Source: Micromonospora fulviviridis
GTDB lineage: Bacteria > Actinomycetota > Actinomycetes > Mycobacteriales > Micromonosporaceae
NCBI RefSeq assembly: GCF_014648395.1
Contig: NZ_BMRA01000005.1
Coordinates: 190,935-254,934 of the forward strand
DNA length: 64,000 nt
Direction: 5' to 3'
The translations under genes were made by a program, and so were the position numbers. The notes under the pieces are model-generated. The model was not told where the DNA came from. It ran no database searches and saw nothing but the letters and a program-made list of their open reading frames with translations. Below, in pieces: positions 1-15,687 of the stretch. Numbering within the stretch: position 1 is the stretch's first letter; each line of letters starts with the position of its first letter.

Positions 1-1619
<1,619 letters not shown>

Positions 1620-1636
1620 GCGCCTGGCCGGCGGCA

Positions 1637-1642
1637 TAGAGT
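1637..1642 (+). promoter_or_regulatory. -10 box of aldo/keto reductase (leaderless)
   Basis: TAGAGT ends seven bases before the GTG at 1650, the spacing expected if transcription begins at the start codon. No convincing -35 is visible. Confidence 0.35.
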
Positions 1643-1649
1643 GGATCTC

Positions 1650-2603
1650 GTGACTGAGATGACCTACCGCCGGCTGGGCGACTCCGGGCTCGTGGTGTCC
1701 GTGGTCGGCATCGGCTGCAACAACTTCGGCCGCAAGCTCGACCTCGACGGCACCCGTGCGGTGGTGGACGCCGCGCTCGACGCCGGCATCAACTTCTTCG
1801 ACACCGCCGACATCTACGGCGAGCCGCAGGGCGGCTCCGAGGAACTGCTCGGGCAGGCGCTCAAGGGCCGCCGGGACGACGTGGTGGTCGCCACCAAGTT
1901 CGGCATGGACATGCACGGCCTCAACGGGCCGGACCACGGCGCCCGGGGCGCCCGCCGCTACATCGCCCGGGCCGTCGAGGCGTCGCTGCGCCGGCTCGAC
2001 ACCGACCACATCGACCTCTACCAGATGCACGAGCCCGACCCGGGCACCCCGATCGACGAGACCCTCGCCGCGCTGGACGACCTGGTGACCGCCGGCAAGG
2101 TCCGCTACCTCGGCAACTCGAACTTCGCCGGCTGGCAGATCGCCGACGCCGACTGGACCGCCTCCTCCCAGGGCCGCACCCGCTTCATCTCCGCGCAGAA
2201 CCACTACTCGCTGCTGGAGCGGAGCGTGGAGGCCGAGGTGATCCCGGCCTGCGAGCGGTTCGGCCTGGGCATGCTGCCGTTCTTCCCCCTCGCCAACGGC
2301 CTGCTCACCGGCAAGTACAAGCGGAACGAGGCCCCGCCCGCCGGCAGCCGGCTCTCCGGCGGCGGCCGGTACGCCGAGCGCCTCGCCGCCGCGGACTGGG
2401 ACACCATCGAGGCGATCGAGGCGTACGCGGCCGAGCGCGGGGTCAGCATGCTCCAGGTGGCCATCGGCGGGCTCGCCGCCCGGCCAGCGGTGACCTCGGT
2501 GATCGCCGGCGCCACCACGCCCGAGCAGGTACGCGCCAACGCCGAGGCGGGCACCTGGCAGCCCACCGACGAGGACCTCGACGCCCTCGACGCCCTCCTC
2601 TGA
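1650..2603 (+). CDS. Aldo/keto reductase
   Basis: This is a probable NADPH-dependent cytosolic oxidoreductase of the aldo/keto reductase superfamily (TIM barrel), reducing carbonyl substrates that cannot be named. It is about 317 aa, close to the family norm. It shows the N-terminal FGRKLDLDGTRAVVDAALDA region, the catalytic Asp/Tyr segment FFDTADIYG (Asp and Tyr of the tetrad), the Lys in VVVATKFG and the His in YQMHEPD. The GTG at 1650 is preferred over the GTG at 1641 because a -10 box ends seven bases before it and conserved sequence starts just after. A strong terminator follows. Confidence 0.85.
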   Translation: MTEMTYRRLGDSGLVVSVVGIGCNNFGRKLDLDGTRAVVDAALDAGINFFDTADIYGEPQGGSEELLGQALKGRRDDVVVATKFGMDMHGLNGPDHGARGARRYIARAVEASLRRLDTDHIDLYQMHEPDPGTPIDETLAALDDLVTAGKVRYLGNSNFAGWQIADADWTASSQGRTRFISAQNHYSLLERSVEAEVIPACERFGLGMLPFFPLANGLLTGKYKRNEAPPAGSRLSGGGRYAERLAAADWDTIEAIEAYAAERGVSMLQVAIGGLAARPAVTSVIAGATTPEQVRANAEAGTWQPTDEDLDALDALL

Positions 2604-2613
2604 CCCACCTTCC

Positions 2614-2648
2614 GCTGCCCCGGCGCCTCCCTCCGGCGCCGGGGCAGC
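2614..2648 (+). terminator. Rho-independent-type hairpin after aldo/keto reductase
   Basis: A perfect 14-bp inverted repeat has arms at 2614-2627 and 2635-2648 separated by a seven-base loop. There is no U tract, as is usual in high-GC actinomycetes. Confidence 0.7.
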
Positions 2649-2753
2649 GCGCTGTCCGTCCCATGTGTCCGCGGGACGAGGCGTGTTCAGAAGATCACCG
2701 GCTGTCTTCATCCTCCATCCGGGACGGTCGGTGGGAAATTCCCCACCCGCCCC

Positions 2754-2782
2754 TTGGCGGATCCGCGCGCACGTCGTACGGT
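2754..2782 (+). promoter_or_regulatory. Promoter of thiamine operon
   Basis: TTGGCG (2754-2759) and TACGGT (2777-2782) are separated by 17 bp. The predicted transcript start, near 2789, lies just upstream of the TPP riboswitch. Confidence 0.5.
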
Positions 2783-2794
2783 AGGCCCGCAAGT

Positions 2795-2886
2795 GACCCA
2801 CGGGAGCCCGGTGCCACCGGGCTGAGAGGGGGGCTGGAAGCCCCCGACCGTCGAACCTGATCCGGGTAATGCCGGCGCAGGGAGGA
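2795..2886 (+). promoter_or_regulatory. TPP riboswitch (THI box)
   Basis: The conserved blocks of the thiamine pyrophosphate aptamer are present in order: ACGGGAGCCCG, CTGAGAGGG, a variable stem, CGAACCTGATCCGGGTAATGC (split here as CGAACCTGAT then CCGGGTAATGC) and GCAGGGAG. The 3' edge overlaps the Shine-Dalgarno GGAGGAG (2881-2887) of thiE, which starts at 2895. This suggests control of translation initiation: TPP binding would hide the ribosome site and switch off the whole operon. Confidence 0.95.
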
Positions 2887-2894
2887 GAGTTGCC

Positions 2895-3514
2895 GTGCCG
2901 TCCCTGGGACGACTGCATCTGATCACCGACACCCGGCCGGGGCGGGACCCCCTCGCCGTGCTGCGCGCCGCCCTGCCGGTGGCCCGCGCCGAACTCGTCG
3001 TCCAGGTCCGGGTGGAGGACGACGCCACCGACCGGGAGGCGTACGAGCTGGCCCGCCAGGTGGTCGGGCTGTGCCGGCCGTACGGGGCGACGTGCCTGGT
3101 CAACGATCGGCTGCACGTGGCGCTGGCGGTGGAGGCCGCCGGCGGCCACGTCGGCGCGGAGGACCTGCCCGTGGCGGCGGCCCGCCGGGTGCTCGGTGCC
3201 GGCGCCGTGCTCGGCGCGACCGCCCGGGAGCCGGGCGGCGCCGTCGCGGCGGTCGCCGCCGGGGCCAGTTACCTGGGCGTGGGCCCCTGCCACGTCACCA
3301 CCACCAAGGCCGGCCTGCCCGACCCGATCGGCCCCGCGGGGGTACGCGTCGTGGCCGGCGCGGTGGACGTGCCGGTGATCGCCATCGGCGGGGTGACCGC
3401 CGCGTCGGTGCCGGCGCTGCGGGCCGCGGGGGCGTACGGGGTGGCGGTGGTGGGGGCGCTGTCCGGCAGCCCCGATCCCGCCCGTGCGACGGCCGAGCTG
3501 ATCGAGGCCCTGAC

Positions 3515-3521
<7 letters not shown>
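2895..3521 (+). CDS. thiE: Thiamine phosphate synthase
   Basis: ThiE joins the HMP pyrophosphate and thiazole phosphate moieties to make thiamine phosphate. The 208-aa TIM-barrel protein has the family landmarks VQVR, LVNDR (Mg-binding Asn-Asp), YLGVGP, TKAG and PVIAIGGV. One oddity: the usual Q-x-R-x-K pyrophosphate motif reads Q-V-R-V-E, so the Lys is replaced. The GTG start follows the riboswitch-embedded Shine-Dalgarno. It is the first gene of the thi operon and overlaps thiO by seven bases. It is the better ThiE candidate of the two paralogues here because it keeps the Asn-Asp pair. Confidence 0.88.
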
Positions 3522-8729
<5,208 letters not shown>

Positions 8730-8737
8730 GCGCCGCC

Positions 8738-8768
8738 GGGGGCCGGGCCGCTGGTCGACCCGGCCCCC
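8738..8768. terminator. Terminator after thiC
   Basis: A perfect 10-bp stem (GGGGGCCGGG and CCCGGCCCCC) encloses an 11-base loop. It sits between convergent genes, seven bases before the end of the downstream gene, so it probably works in both directions. Confidence 0.65.
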
Positions 8769-8774
8769 GCACGC

Positions 8775-11700
8775 TCAGTCGCGGTGGTGCCGGCCGGTAC
8801 GCAGGGACCGGGTGTCGTCCGCGTTGTCGTCCGAGGCGAGGCCGGCGACCCAGTCGACGTACTCCTCGTCCTGCCGCGCGAGCGGCTCGGACTCGCGGTC
8901 GGCCTCGCCCGGCTCGCCGCCCTTGCCGCGGTTACGCCGGAACAGGCCGCGCCGGGCCTTGGACTTCCCGCCGGCGGCCTCGGGGGCCGCGCCGGCCCCG
9001 GACACGTCGGCGTGCCGGCCGCCGGAGGCGGTCTCGGCGGCCGGACCGTCCCAGGCGGGGAGGACCGGGCCGGTCGTCTCCGGGACGGTACCGGTGTGGC
9101 CGGCGGCCTGCGGGCCGGTGGTCTCCGAAGCGGGACTGGCGTGGCCGGTGGCCTGCGGGCCGGTGGTCTCCGGGGCCCGGTCGGTGGGCGGCGGGGTGGC
9201 CGGGCCGGCGGGGCGGGCGTTGGCGAGGGCGTCCCAGCCGGTGCTCCGGCCCAGGTCGGGCAGGGCCCGGTGCCGGGGGCACGGCGCCGGCTCGGGCCGG
9301 GTGGCGTGGGAGGTCCCGGTGCCGTCGGTTCCGGTGCCGGCGGGGTCAGCGTCCCGGCCGGCGCCCGGGCTGCCGGGTTCGGCCGACCCGGTGCCGCCGC
9401 GCGGGGTGACCGGCCAGTTCGTGGCGGGGGCGACCGGCCAGGCCGGCCGGACGTTGCCGGGGGTTTCGTCCTCGAAGATCGGGACCCGCGGCCGGGGCGA
9501 CGCCGGGGGCTCGGGCAGTTCGGCCGGTGCCGGCTCCGGGGTGAAGAAGAAGTTCCGCCGCTCGCCGGCGGTCGGGGTGCTGCCGCCGGCCGGATCGCCC
9601 GCCGGTGCCGGGGTGCCCTGGTCCGGCGCTTCGGGTCGGTCCGTGGCCCGGGTGTCGCCTCGGTCCGTGGCCCGGGTATCGCCCGTCGGCTCGGCGGTCG
9701 ACGGGGTGTGGGTGGTGGCGGCCGGCGTGCTTCCGGTCAGCTCGAAGGTGCTGGCCGGCTCAGCGGTGCTGCCCGCTGTGGTGGTCGTGGTCGGCTCGGC
9801 GGCGTTGTCCGGTGTGGTGGCCGGCGCGGCGGCGTTGCCCGGTGTGGTGGTGGCGGTGGTGGTCGGCTCGGCGGGGGCTTGGTTCGTGGCGGTCCGGCTG
9901 GTGCGCGGCTTTCGGGTGCGCTTGGCGCGGCCGACCGGAGCCGGTTCGGCCGGCGCGGACCCGGCGGCCTCGGCCGCGCCCTCCGCCGGGGTCGTGCCGT
10001 CCGCCGGTCGGACCGCCGAAGGCGCCGCCTGCCTCGCTGCCCGGGCGTCCGCCGGGGTCGTGCCCTCCGCCGGTCGGGCCGTCGAGAGCGTGTCATCGAG
10101 CGCCCGAGCCGTCGGGGGCGCGTCGTTCCTCACTGCCGGGGCGTCCGCCGGGGTCGTGCCGTCCGCCGGTCGGGCCGTCGAGGGTGCGTCGTCGAGCGCC
10201 CGGGCCGTCGAGGACACGTCGTTCCTCGCCGCCGGGGTGCCCGCCGCGGTCGTGCCGTCCGCCCGTCGGGCCGTCGAGGACAGGCCGTCCGCCGCACGCG
10301 CTGTCGGGGGCGCCTCGTCCGCCGGCCGGGGTGCGGGCGTGGGGGCGCCGGCCCGGCTCCGCCGCGATCGCGTCGCCCGCGCCGGGGCCACCTCGGTTGC
10401 CGGCTCGGCGGGGACCGGCCCCGGCACGTCGCGTGCGGCCGCCGGGTCCGGCGCGTCCGTCCGGTCCCGGGCGACGGACGCGGCTTCGGTCCGGTTGGCC
10501 GCCCTCGTGCTCCCGCCGGACGAGACCGCCGGGCGCGCCGGCTTCTCCGACGGTGCGGGTGATGTGGCCGGGTCCGGCTTCGCCGACGGTGCGGGCGGCG
10601 TGACCGGGTCCGGGTCGGCCGGCGGGGCCGGGCGGCCGGCGGCGAGCACGTCGATCGCGGAGGTCCGCCGTCCCGGCGGGGGTGATCCGGGCATCTGCAG
10701 GTTGCGAACGAGGTCCGCGTCGTCCCGCCCGGTGGCCGGCTCCTCCGGCACGGTGTCACCGAACACCATCGCGGGCTGCGGGCCCGGCGTTGGCCGGTCG
10801 GCGCCGGTGTCGTCGGCCGCCCGGGCCGGTCGCGTCGGGTCCGGTTCCGGCTGAGCGGCGGTGGTGTCGTGGGTCGGCCGGTCCGGCCGCGCGACGACCG
10901 GACCCTGTTCCGACGGGGTCAGCGGGTCGAACCAGTGGCGCTCCGCGGTCGCCTCGCCGGTCACACCCGGCGCGGCCTCGGCCGGGGCGGACGGGACGTC
11001 GCGGTGGGTCGCGGTGACCTCGTCCACCGTGCCGGGACCGGGCTCGGGCACCGGGGTCGGCTCCGTCCGGTCCACCGGAAGCTCGGCGGCGGGGCGGCCG
11101 ATGGGCCGGCGGGTGAGCCCGGCCGGGGTGAGCCCGCCGGCCTCCGGCCAGTCCCAGTGCGCGGGGCTCGGTGCCCCGGCGGCGCGTACGGTCGCGGGGG
11201 CGGCGGAAGCCGGGTCGGCCGGGCCGGTGGTGGCCGGCGACGCCGGCAGGGGCTGGAGGATGTCGGTCGGCTCGATGGCGTCCGGCCCGTCGGCCGTGGT
11301 CAGCGGCCGGGGCAGCACCGTGGTGGCGGTCGAGCCGAGGGCGCCGGCGGCGACCGCGATCAGCGCGCCGTAGTAGGGCGCGAGCTGGTAGCGGTCGGCC
11401 GCGGTGCCGGGGCCGGCGGTCAGGTAGGCGAAGGCCAGCAGGACCGGGCCGGCCGCCCCGGCCGCGCCGCCCACCAGGGGCAGGTGCCCGGCCCGGCGGG
11501 CCAGCGCGCCGACCGCCGCGCCGGCGAGCAGGGCCAGCGTGGGCAGCAGCAGAATGGCCAGGCGCTGGGCCGCGGCGGGGTCGAGCCAGGACGGTTCGAG
11601 GACGCCGAGGCGTACGGTGGGCAGCGCGCCGGTGGACGCGACCGACGGTGCGGCGGAAACCAGGGCGAGCAGCCAGACGGCCGCGGCGGTGAGCGCGATG

Positions 11701-12149
11701 CTCCAGCCGAACGGCGGCTTGAGCAGCACGGCGATCGCGGCACCCGCCCCGACCACCGCGCCGAGGATCGCGCAGATGCCGACCGCCCACACCGGGTCGA
11801 CGGTGCCGCCCAGCTCGGCGGCGCGGGCCGGCTGCATGCAGAGCGGGGCGACCACGGTCGCGCCCAGCGCGCTGACGCCGGCGATGGAGAGCAGTTCGGT
11901 GGTGCCGGCCGGGGAGGCGTCCCGGCGGGCGAGGCGTTCGGTGAGGACGGCTCCGGCGACCGTGGCGACCGCGGCGAACCAGCCGACCCAGGCGAGCTGG
12001 GCGGGCCACCGGTTGACCGAGCCGTCGACGAACGCGCCGTCGAGGCGTACGACGCTGAAGCCGTACGCGATGCCGAGCTGGCCGGCCCCGGCCAGCACGC
12101 TCACCCCGAGCGCCGTGAGCAGCAGCCTGCCCCACGTCCGAAAGGCCAT
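8775..12149 (-). CDS. Large membrane protein with long disordered repeat-rich tail
   Basis: No function is recognised. The first 290 or so residues contain about eight hydrophobic segments (for example LLLTALGVSVLAGAGQLG, ICAILGAVVGAGAAIAVLL, LAILLLPTLALLAGAAVGAL). The remaining 800 or so residues are Pro/Ala/Thr/Asp-rich and disordered, including 32-residue tandem repeats (encoded about 9976-10320). The C-terminus is first basic (KSKARRGLFRRNRGK), then acidic, and ends RTGRHHRD. ATG 12149 is chosen because a TAACGT -10 ends seven bases upstream; an in-frame GTG lies at 12158. It could be a cell-envelope or division-associated protein, but that is a guess from architecture only. Single gene, convergent with thiC. 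Confidence 0.7.
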   Translation of the reverse strand: MAFRTWGRLLLTALGVSVLAGAGQLGIAYGFSVVRLDGAFVDGSVNRWPAQLAWVGWFAAVATVAGAVLTERLARRDASPAGTTELLSIAGVSALGATVVAPLCMQPARAAELGGTVDPVWAVGICAILGAVVGAGAAIAVLLKPPFGWSIALTAAAVWLLALVSAAPSVASTGALPTVRLGVLEPSWLDPAAAQRLAILLLPTLALLAGAAVGALARRAGHLPLVGGAAGAAGPVLLAFAYLTAGPGTAADRYQLAPYYGALIAVAAGALGSTATTVLPRPLTTADGPDAIEPTDILQPLPASPATTGPADPASAAPATVRAAGAPSPAHWDWPEAGGLTPAGLTRRPIGRPAAELPVDRTEPTPVPEPGPGTVDEVTATHRDVPSAPAEAAPGVTGEATAERHWFDPLTPSEQGPVVARPDRPTHDTTAAQPEPDPTRPARAADDTGADRPTPGPQPAMVFGDTVPEEPATGRDDADLVRNLQMPGSPPPGRRTSAIDVLAAGRPAPPADPDPVTPPAPSAKPDPATSPAPSEKPARPAVSSGGSTRAANRTEAASVARDRTDAPDPAAARDVPGPVPAEPATEVAPARATRSRRSRAGAPTPAPRPADEAPPTARAADGLSSTARRADGTTAAGTPAARNDVSSTARALDDAPSTARPADGTTPADAPAVRNDAPPTARALDDTLSTARPAEGTTPADARAARQAAPSAVRPADGTTPAEGAAEAAGSAPAEPAPVGRAKRTRKPRTSRTATNQAPAEPTTTATTTPGNAAAPATTPDNAAEPTTTTTAGSTAEPASTFELTGSTPAATTHTPSTAEPTGDTRATDRGDTRATDRPEAPDQGTPAPAGDPAGGSTPTAGERRNFFFTPEPAPAELPEPPASPRPRVPIFEDETPGNVRPAWPVAPATNWPVTPRGGTGSAEPGSPGAGRDADPAGTGTDGTGTSHATRPEPAPCPRHRALPDLGRSTGWDALANARPAGPATPPPTDRAPETTGPQATGHASPASETTGPQAAGHTGTVPETTGPVLPAWDGPAAETASGGRHADVSGAGAAPEAAGGKSKARRGLFRRNRGKGGEPGEADRESEPLARQDEEYVDWVAGLASDDNADDTRSLRTGRHHRD
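9976..10320 (-). repeat. Tandem 96-bp (32-residue) coding repeats
   Basis: Near-identical blocks begin at about 10045, 10141 and 10237, exactly 96 bp apart, with a further shorter copy from about 9976. Each encodes a variant of a unit containing TARPADGTTPAD and ARALDDAPS. All lie in the disordered region of the membrane protein and keep the frame. A separate pair of about 48-bp repeats lies near 9090-9175. Confidence 0.75.
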
Positions 12150-12156
12150 GTCGGGC

Positions 12157-12162
12157 ACGTTA
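12157..12162 (-). promoter_or_regulatory. -10 box of large membrane protein gene
   Basis: On the minus strand TAACGT ends seven bases before ATG 12149, matching the leaderless pattern seen at several genes here. Confidence 0.4.
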
Positions 12163-12224
12163 CGGCCCGGTGCACCCGATCGCCACCTTGGCGCCCGTGG
12201 CGCGGCGAGTCGGCGCCGGCGTGG

Positions 12225-12533
12225 CTACTTCAGCTCGACCAGCCGGGCCAGATACGTGGTGTCGCCGACGTTGGTCAGCATGTGCACGGCCCCCGGGTCG
12301 CGGTAGACCACCCCGCCGGTCGGCTCGTCCGCGTCGATGGTCGTGCCGTCGATCGTCTGCACCACGTTCTTCGCGCCCTCGATCGCCACCACGAGGTACG
12401 GGTGGTCGTGCCGGTGCAGCGGCTGCCGCTCGCCCGGCTCCAGCCGGATGTGCCAGACGCGTACCCGGTCGTTCTCGAAGACGATCTCCTGGCCCACCGG
12501 GCCGAGTTCGAGGTCGGCGGAGAGGTCGGTCAT
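12225..12533 (-). CDS. Small cupin-domain protein
   Basis: This is a 102-aa single-domain cupin. The first cupin motif is visible as PLHRHDHPYLVVAIEG (metal-binding His residues) and the second region as GAVHMLTNVG. Cupins of this size bind a metal and act as small dioxygenases, isomerases or ligand sensors, and the substrate is unknown. Its ATG overlaps the stop of the upstream LLM oxidoreductase by four bases, so the two are translated together, and it is the last gene of the ABC ATPase/LLM/cupin operon. It may process the same imported compound. Confidence 0.75.
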   Translation of the reverse strand: MTDLSADLELGPVGQEIVFENDRVRVWHIRLEPGERQPLHRHDHPYLVVAIEGAKNVVQTIDGTTIDADEPTGGVVYRDPGAVHMLTNVGDTTYLARLVELK

Positions 12534-13480
12534 CGTGGTCCGTCCAGTTGGGGGAGCACCTCGCCGGCGATGAGCTCCACGTGGTCGAGGTCGTCGAAGT
12601 CGATCAGGCGCAGGTGCACCCGGGTGGCCCCGATCGCGGCGAACTCGCCGAGCCGGTCGACGAGCTGGGCGGGGGAGCCGACCACCGGGTCCTCCGGCGG
12701 GAGCGCGCTCTTGACGTGCAGCGGCGCGGCCCGGCGCTGTGCCTCCGCGTCGGTACGCCCGATCGCCACCACGATCCCGGCGGAGAGCACGAGCGGCGCC
12801 CGCCCCGATCCGGTGCGGCCGGTACGGTCGCACGCATCGCGGACCCGCTCGTACGCGGCGGCCGTCTCGGCGACGGTCTTGAACGGCATGTTGAACTCGT
12901 CGGCGTACCGGGCGGCCAGTTCGGGGGTGCGCTTCGGGCCCCGGCCGCCGACGATCACCGGTGGGCCGGGCTGCTGCACCGGCTTGGGCAGCGCGGGCGC
13001 GTCGACCAGCCGGTAGTGGTCGCCGGTGAAGCTGTACGTCCCGCCGGGCGGGGTGCGCCACAGCCCGGTGACGATCTCCAGCTGCTCGGCCAGCCGGTCG
13101 AACCGCTCGGTGACCGCCGGGAACGGGATGCCGTAGGCGGTGTGCTCGCGTTCGTACCAGCCGGCGCCGATGCCCAGCTCGACCCGGCCGCCGCTCATCT
13201 GGTCGACCTGGGCGACCATCACGGCCAGGGGCCCGGGCAGCCGGAAGGTGGCCGAGGTGACCAGCGTGCCGAGCCGGATCCGGGAGGTCTCCCGGGCCAG
13301 CGCGGCGAGCGTCAGCCAGGCGTCGGTGGGGCCGGGCAGGCCGGGCTCGTCGCCCATCGACCGGTAGTGGTCGGCCCGGAAGAAGCCCTCGAAGCCGGTC
13401 TCCTCGACCAGCCGGGCGAACCGGAGCTGGTCGTCGTAGCTCGCCCCGCGGTGCGGCTCGGTGAAGACGGACACCCGCAT
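12530..13480 (-). CDS. LLM-class flavin (F420)-dependent oxidoreductase
   Basis: This is a 316-aa luciferase-like TIM-barrel oxidoreductase. Actinobacterial members of this family usually use coenzyme F420, some FMN. Visible landmarks are the N-terminal FTEPHRGASYDDQLRFARLVEETGFEGFFRADHY region (read in two parts), RIRLGTLVTSATFR, MSGGRVELGIGAGW and the C-terminal VVGSPAQLVDRLGEFAAIG. The start lies two bases after the ABC ATPase gene ends, and the stop overlaps the cupin start. The position beside an uptake transporter suggests oxidation or reduction of the imported molecule; the substrate is not deducible. Confidence 0.87.
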   Translation of the reverse strand: MRVSVFTEPHRGASYDDQLRFARLVEETGFEGFFRADHYRSMGDEPGLPGPTDAWLTLAALARETSRIRLGTLVTSATFRLPGPLAVMVAQVDQMSGGRVELGIGAGWYEREHTAYGIPFPAVTERFDRLAEQLEIVTGLWRTPPGGTYSFTGDHYRLVDAPALPKPVQQPGPPVIVGGRGPKRTPELAARYADEFNMPFKTVAETAAAYERVRDACDRTGRTGSGRAPLVLSAGIVVAIGRTDAEAQRRAAPLHVKSALPPEDPVVGSPAQLVDRLGEFAAIGATRVHLRLIDFDDLDHVELIAGEVLPQLDGPR

Positions 13481-13482
13481 GG

Positions 13483-14268
13483 TCAGAGTCCTCCCGCGAC
13501 GACGCCACCGGTGGTGTCGCGCTCCATCAGCAGTTCGTGCAGTTCGGCGCTGATCCGGGCGACCTCGGCCAGGTGCGCGTGGCGGCCCAGGGTGCGGGGC
13601 CGGGGCACGGCCACCTCGACCACCTCACGGATCCGGCCGGGGCGCGGGCTGAGCACGACGACCCGGTCGGCGAGCAGCACCGCCTCGTCGATCGAGTGGG
13701 TGACGAAGACGATGGTCGCCTTCGTCTCCATGTGCACCCGCTGGAGCTCGCCGGAGAGTTCCTCCCGGGTGAGCGCGTCGAGCGCGGAGAAGGGCTCGTC
13801 CATGAGCATCACCCGCGGCTCGCCGATCAGCGACCGGCAGAGCGAGACCCGCTGCTGCATGCCACCGGAAAGCTCGTGCGGGAGGCGCTTCTCGAAGCCG
13901 CCCAGCCCGGTCATCTCCAGCAGCCCGCGGGCCCGCTCGCGGTGCTTGGCCCGGCTCCAGCCGAAGATCTCCACCGGCAGCAGGACGTTGTCCAGCACCG
14001 TGCGCCAGGGCAGCAGCGCGGGCCGCTGGAACAGCATGGCGATGTCCCGGCGGGGCTTCGTGATCGGCGTGCCGGCCACGGTGATCGCGCCCTCGGTGAC
14101 CGGGAGCAGACCGGCGATCATGCGGAGCAGGGTGGACTTGCCGCAGCCGGAGCGGCCGAGGACGGCGACGAACTCGCCCTCCGCGACGTCGAGGTCGATG
14201 CCGCGCAGCGCCTCGACTCGGCCCGAGCGGCCGTCGAAGGTGCGGGACACCCCGGACAGTCGGATCAT
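13483..14268 (-). CDS. ABC importer ATPase, nitrate/sulfonate/NMT1 type
   Basis: This is the ATP-hydrolysing subunit of an SsuB/TauB-like importer. Motifs: Walker A GRSGCGKST, Q-loop FQRPALLPW, signature LSGGMQQR, Walker B VMLMDEPFSALD and H-loop VTHSIDEA. The product is 261 aa from ATG 14268, where family similarity begins (MIRLSGV); a longer form from 14292 is possible. It is transcribed away from the genes for the binding protein (14556) and permease (15688), so the transporter is split over two divergent operons. It is followed directly by the LLM oxidoreductase and cupin genes. Confidence 0.88.
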   Translation of the reverse strand: MIRLSGVSRTFDGRSGRVEALRGIDLDVAEGEFVAVLGRSGCGKSTLLRMIAGLLPVTEGAITVAGTPITKPRRDIAMLFQRPALLPWRTVLDNVLLPVEIFGWSRAKHRERARGLLEMTGLGGFEKRLPHELSGGMQQRVSLCRSLIGEPRVMLMDEPFSALDALTREELSGELQRVHMETKATIVFVTHSIDEAVLLADRVVVLSPRPGRIREVVEVAVPRPRTLGRHAHLAEVARISAELHELLMERDTTGGVVAGGL

Positions 14269-14555
14269 CTCCCGCCGGCTCCCTTCCAACATTGCGAACG
14301 CGAGCCGGGCTAGCGTAGCGGGAGCCGATCCTTATAGCACCGTCCGGGGTGGACGTCAGTCTTCTTTCCGTCAGGCAACTTCGTTTCCGTTCCGCAACCC
14401 GGACGCCCGCCTGGCTTCATCGGCCTTCTCGTACGCTGTTGCGCGCGAAGAGTCCCCTCACGACGGTCCCGTCGGCTGTCCCCTCCTGCCGACACCGTCG
14501 GACCCACGACCCGACCGGGCGAACATGCCCTGGTCGGAAAGGACATGGTGCACTG
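14269..14555. other. Divergent intergenic region of split ABC importer
   Basis: This 287-bp region carries the promoters of both halves of the transporter. On the minus strand a TACGCT (14312-14317) could be a -10 for the ATPase operon. Toward the binding-protein gene I see only a Shine-Dalgarno-like GGAAAGGA at 14536-14543. No TPP riboswitch or clear operator was found. Confidence 0.4.
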
Positions 14556-15587
14556 ATGAGAAGGCTGACCCGTACGGTCGCCGCCGCGGCGCTGGCCACC
14601 GCCCTCGCCCTGGTCGGCGGTTGCAGCAGCGACTCGGACAAGTCGGAGAGCGGCAAGAGCGGCAACGGTGCGGCGCTGGAGAAGGTGACCTACCTCACCT
14701 CGTTCGGCAACTTCGGCCGTGACTCCTACGCCTGGGTGGCGAAGGAGAAGGGCTTCTTCAAGGAGGCCGGCTTCGACGTCGACATCAAGCCCGGGCAGGG
14801 CACCGGCTCGGTCATCCAGACCATCACCGGTGGCCAGGCCGACTTCGGTCCGATCGACCTGACCGGCGGCATCCTTCAGCTCGGCAACGGCCAGGCCAAG
14901 GACTTCGTCGCGGTGGCGGCGATCCAGCAGCGCACCATGGCCGCCATCGTCTCGGTCGAGGGCAAGAACATCGCCACCCCGAAGGACCTCGAGGGCAAGA
15001 AGCTCGCCGACACCCCCACCTCCGTCGTGCGCAACCTCTTCCCGACGTACGCCCGTCTGGCCGGCATCGACGCCACGAAGGTGACCTGGGTCAACGGTGA
15101 GGCGCAGGGCCTGATCGGCATGCTGGGCTCCGGCGCGGTCGACGGCATCGGCCAGTTCGTGGTCGGCCAGCCGACCGTCGAGGCGGTGGCCAAGAAGAAG
15201 CCGGTCGTGCTGCCCTACAGCAACGTGATGCAGGACCTCTACGGCAACGTGCTGATCACCTCCAGCAAGATCGCCAAGGAGAAGCCGGAGATGGTCAAGC
15301 GCTTCACGACGGCCCTGCTCAAGGGCCTGGAGTACGCGCTGGCCCACCCGGACGAGGCGGGCGAGATCCTGAAGAAGAACGTGCCGGCCGCCAACCCGGC
15401 CGCGTCCGCCGCGGAGCTGCAGCTCATGGCCGCGTACGTCCGTTCCAGCAACTCGGGCACCGCGGTCGGCACGCTGGACAGCGGCCGGGTCGCCAAGAGC
15501 ATCGCGCTGCTCCAGGGCGCGGGTGCGCTCAAGCAGAACCTCACCCCCGACCAGATCATCGACTTCAACCTCGCGCCGAAGGCCTGA
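14556..15587 (+). CDS. ABC importer substrate-binding lipoprotein, NMT1/SsuA type
   Basis: This is an extracytoplasmic binding protein, 343 aa. The signal peptide has a lipobox LVGGC with the lipid-anchored Cys at residue 23. The mature domain has the NMT1/THI5-like signatures AWVAKEKGFFKEAGFDVDI, TGGQADFG, TPKDLEGKKLADTPTS and GAVDG. The family binds nitrate, sulfonates, taurine, riboflavin or pyrimidine precursors of thiamine; the ligand here is unknown. ATG 14556 fits the signal peptide, with a Shine-Dalgarno 12 bases upstream. The permease gene follows. Confidence 0.87.
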   Translation: MRRLTRTVAAAALATALALVGGCSSDSDKSESGKSGNGAALEKVTYLTSFGNFGRDSYAWVAKEKGFFKEAGFDVDIKPGQGTGSVIQTITGGQADFGPIDLTGGILQLGNGQAKDFVAVAAIQQRTMAAIVSVEGKNIATPKDLEGKKLADTPTSVVRNLFPTYARLAGIDATKVTWVNGEAQGLIGMLGSGAVDGIGQFVVGQPTVEAVAKKKPVVLPYSNVMQDLYGNVLITSSKIAKEKPEMVKRFTTALLKGLEYALAHPDEAGEILKKNVPAANPAASAAELQLMAAYVRSSNSGTAVGTLDSGRVAKSIALLQGAGALKQNLTPDQIIDFNLAPKA

Positions 15588-15687
15588 CCGGTCGGCTCGG
15601 GCAACGGGGGTGCGACCCGCCGGGACACCCGGTGGGGCGCACCCCCTTCGCGTGCCGGTCGTCGACCGGCCGAGAGAGGAGGACACG

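Noticed and set aside
3071..3514. Longer thiO frame beginning inside thiE
   Set aside because: The extra residues are Arg/Gly-rich noise in the thiE coding frame; the FAD motif starts just after GTG 3515.
8784..10854. Several long plus-strand frames opposite the large membrane protein
   Set aside because: They mirror the repeat-rich composition of the minus-strand gene and lack start signals or domains.
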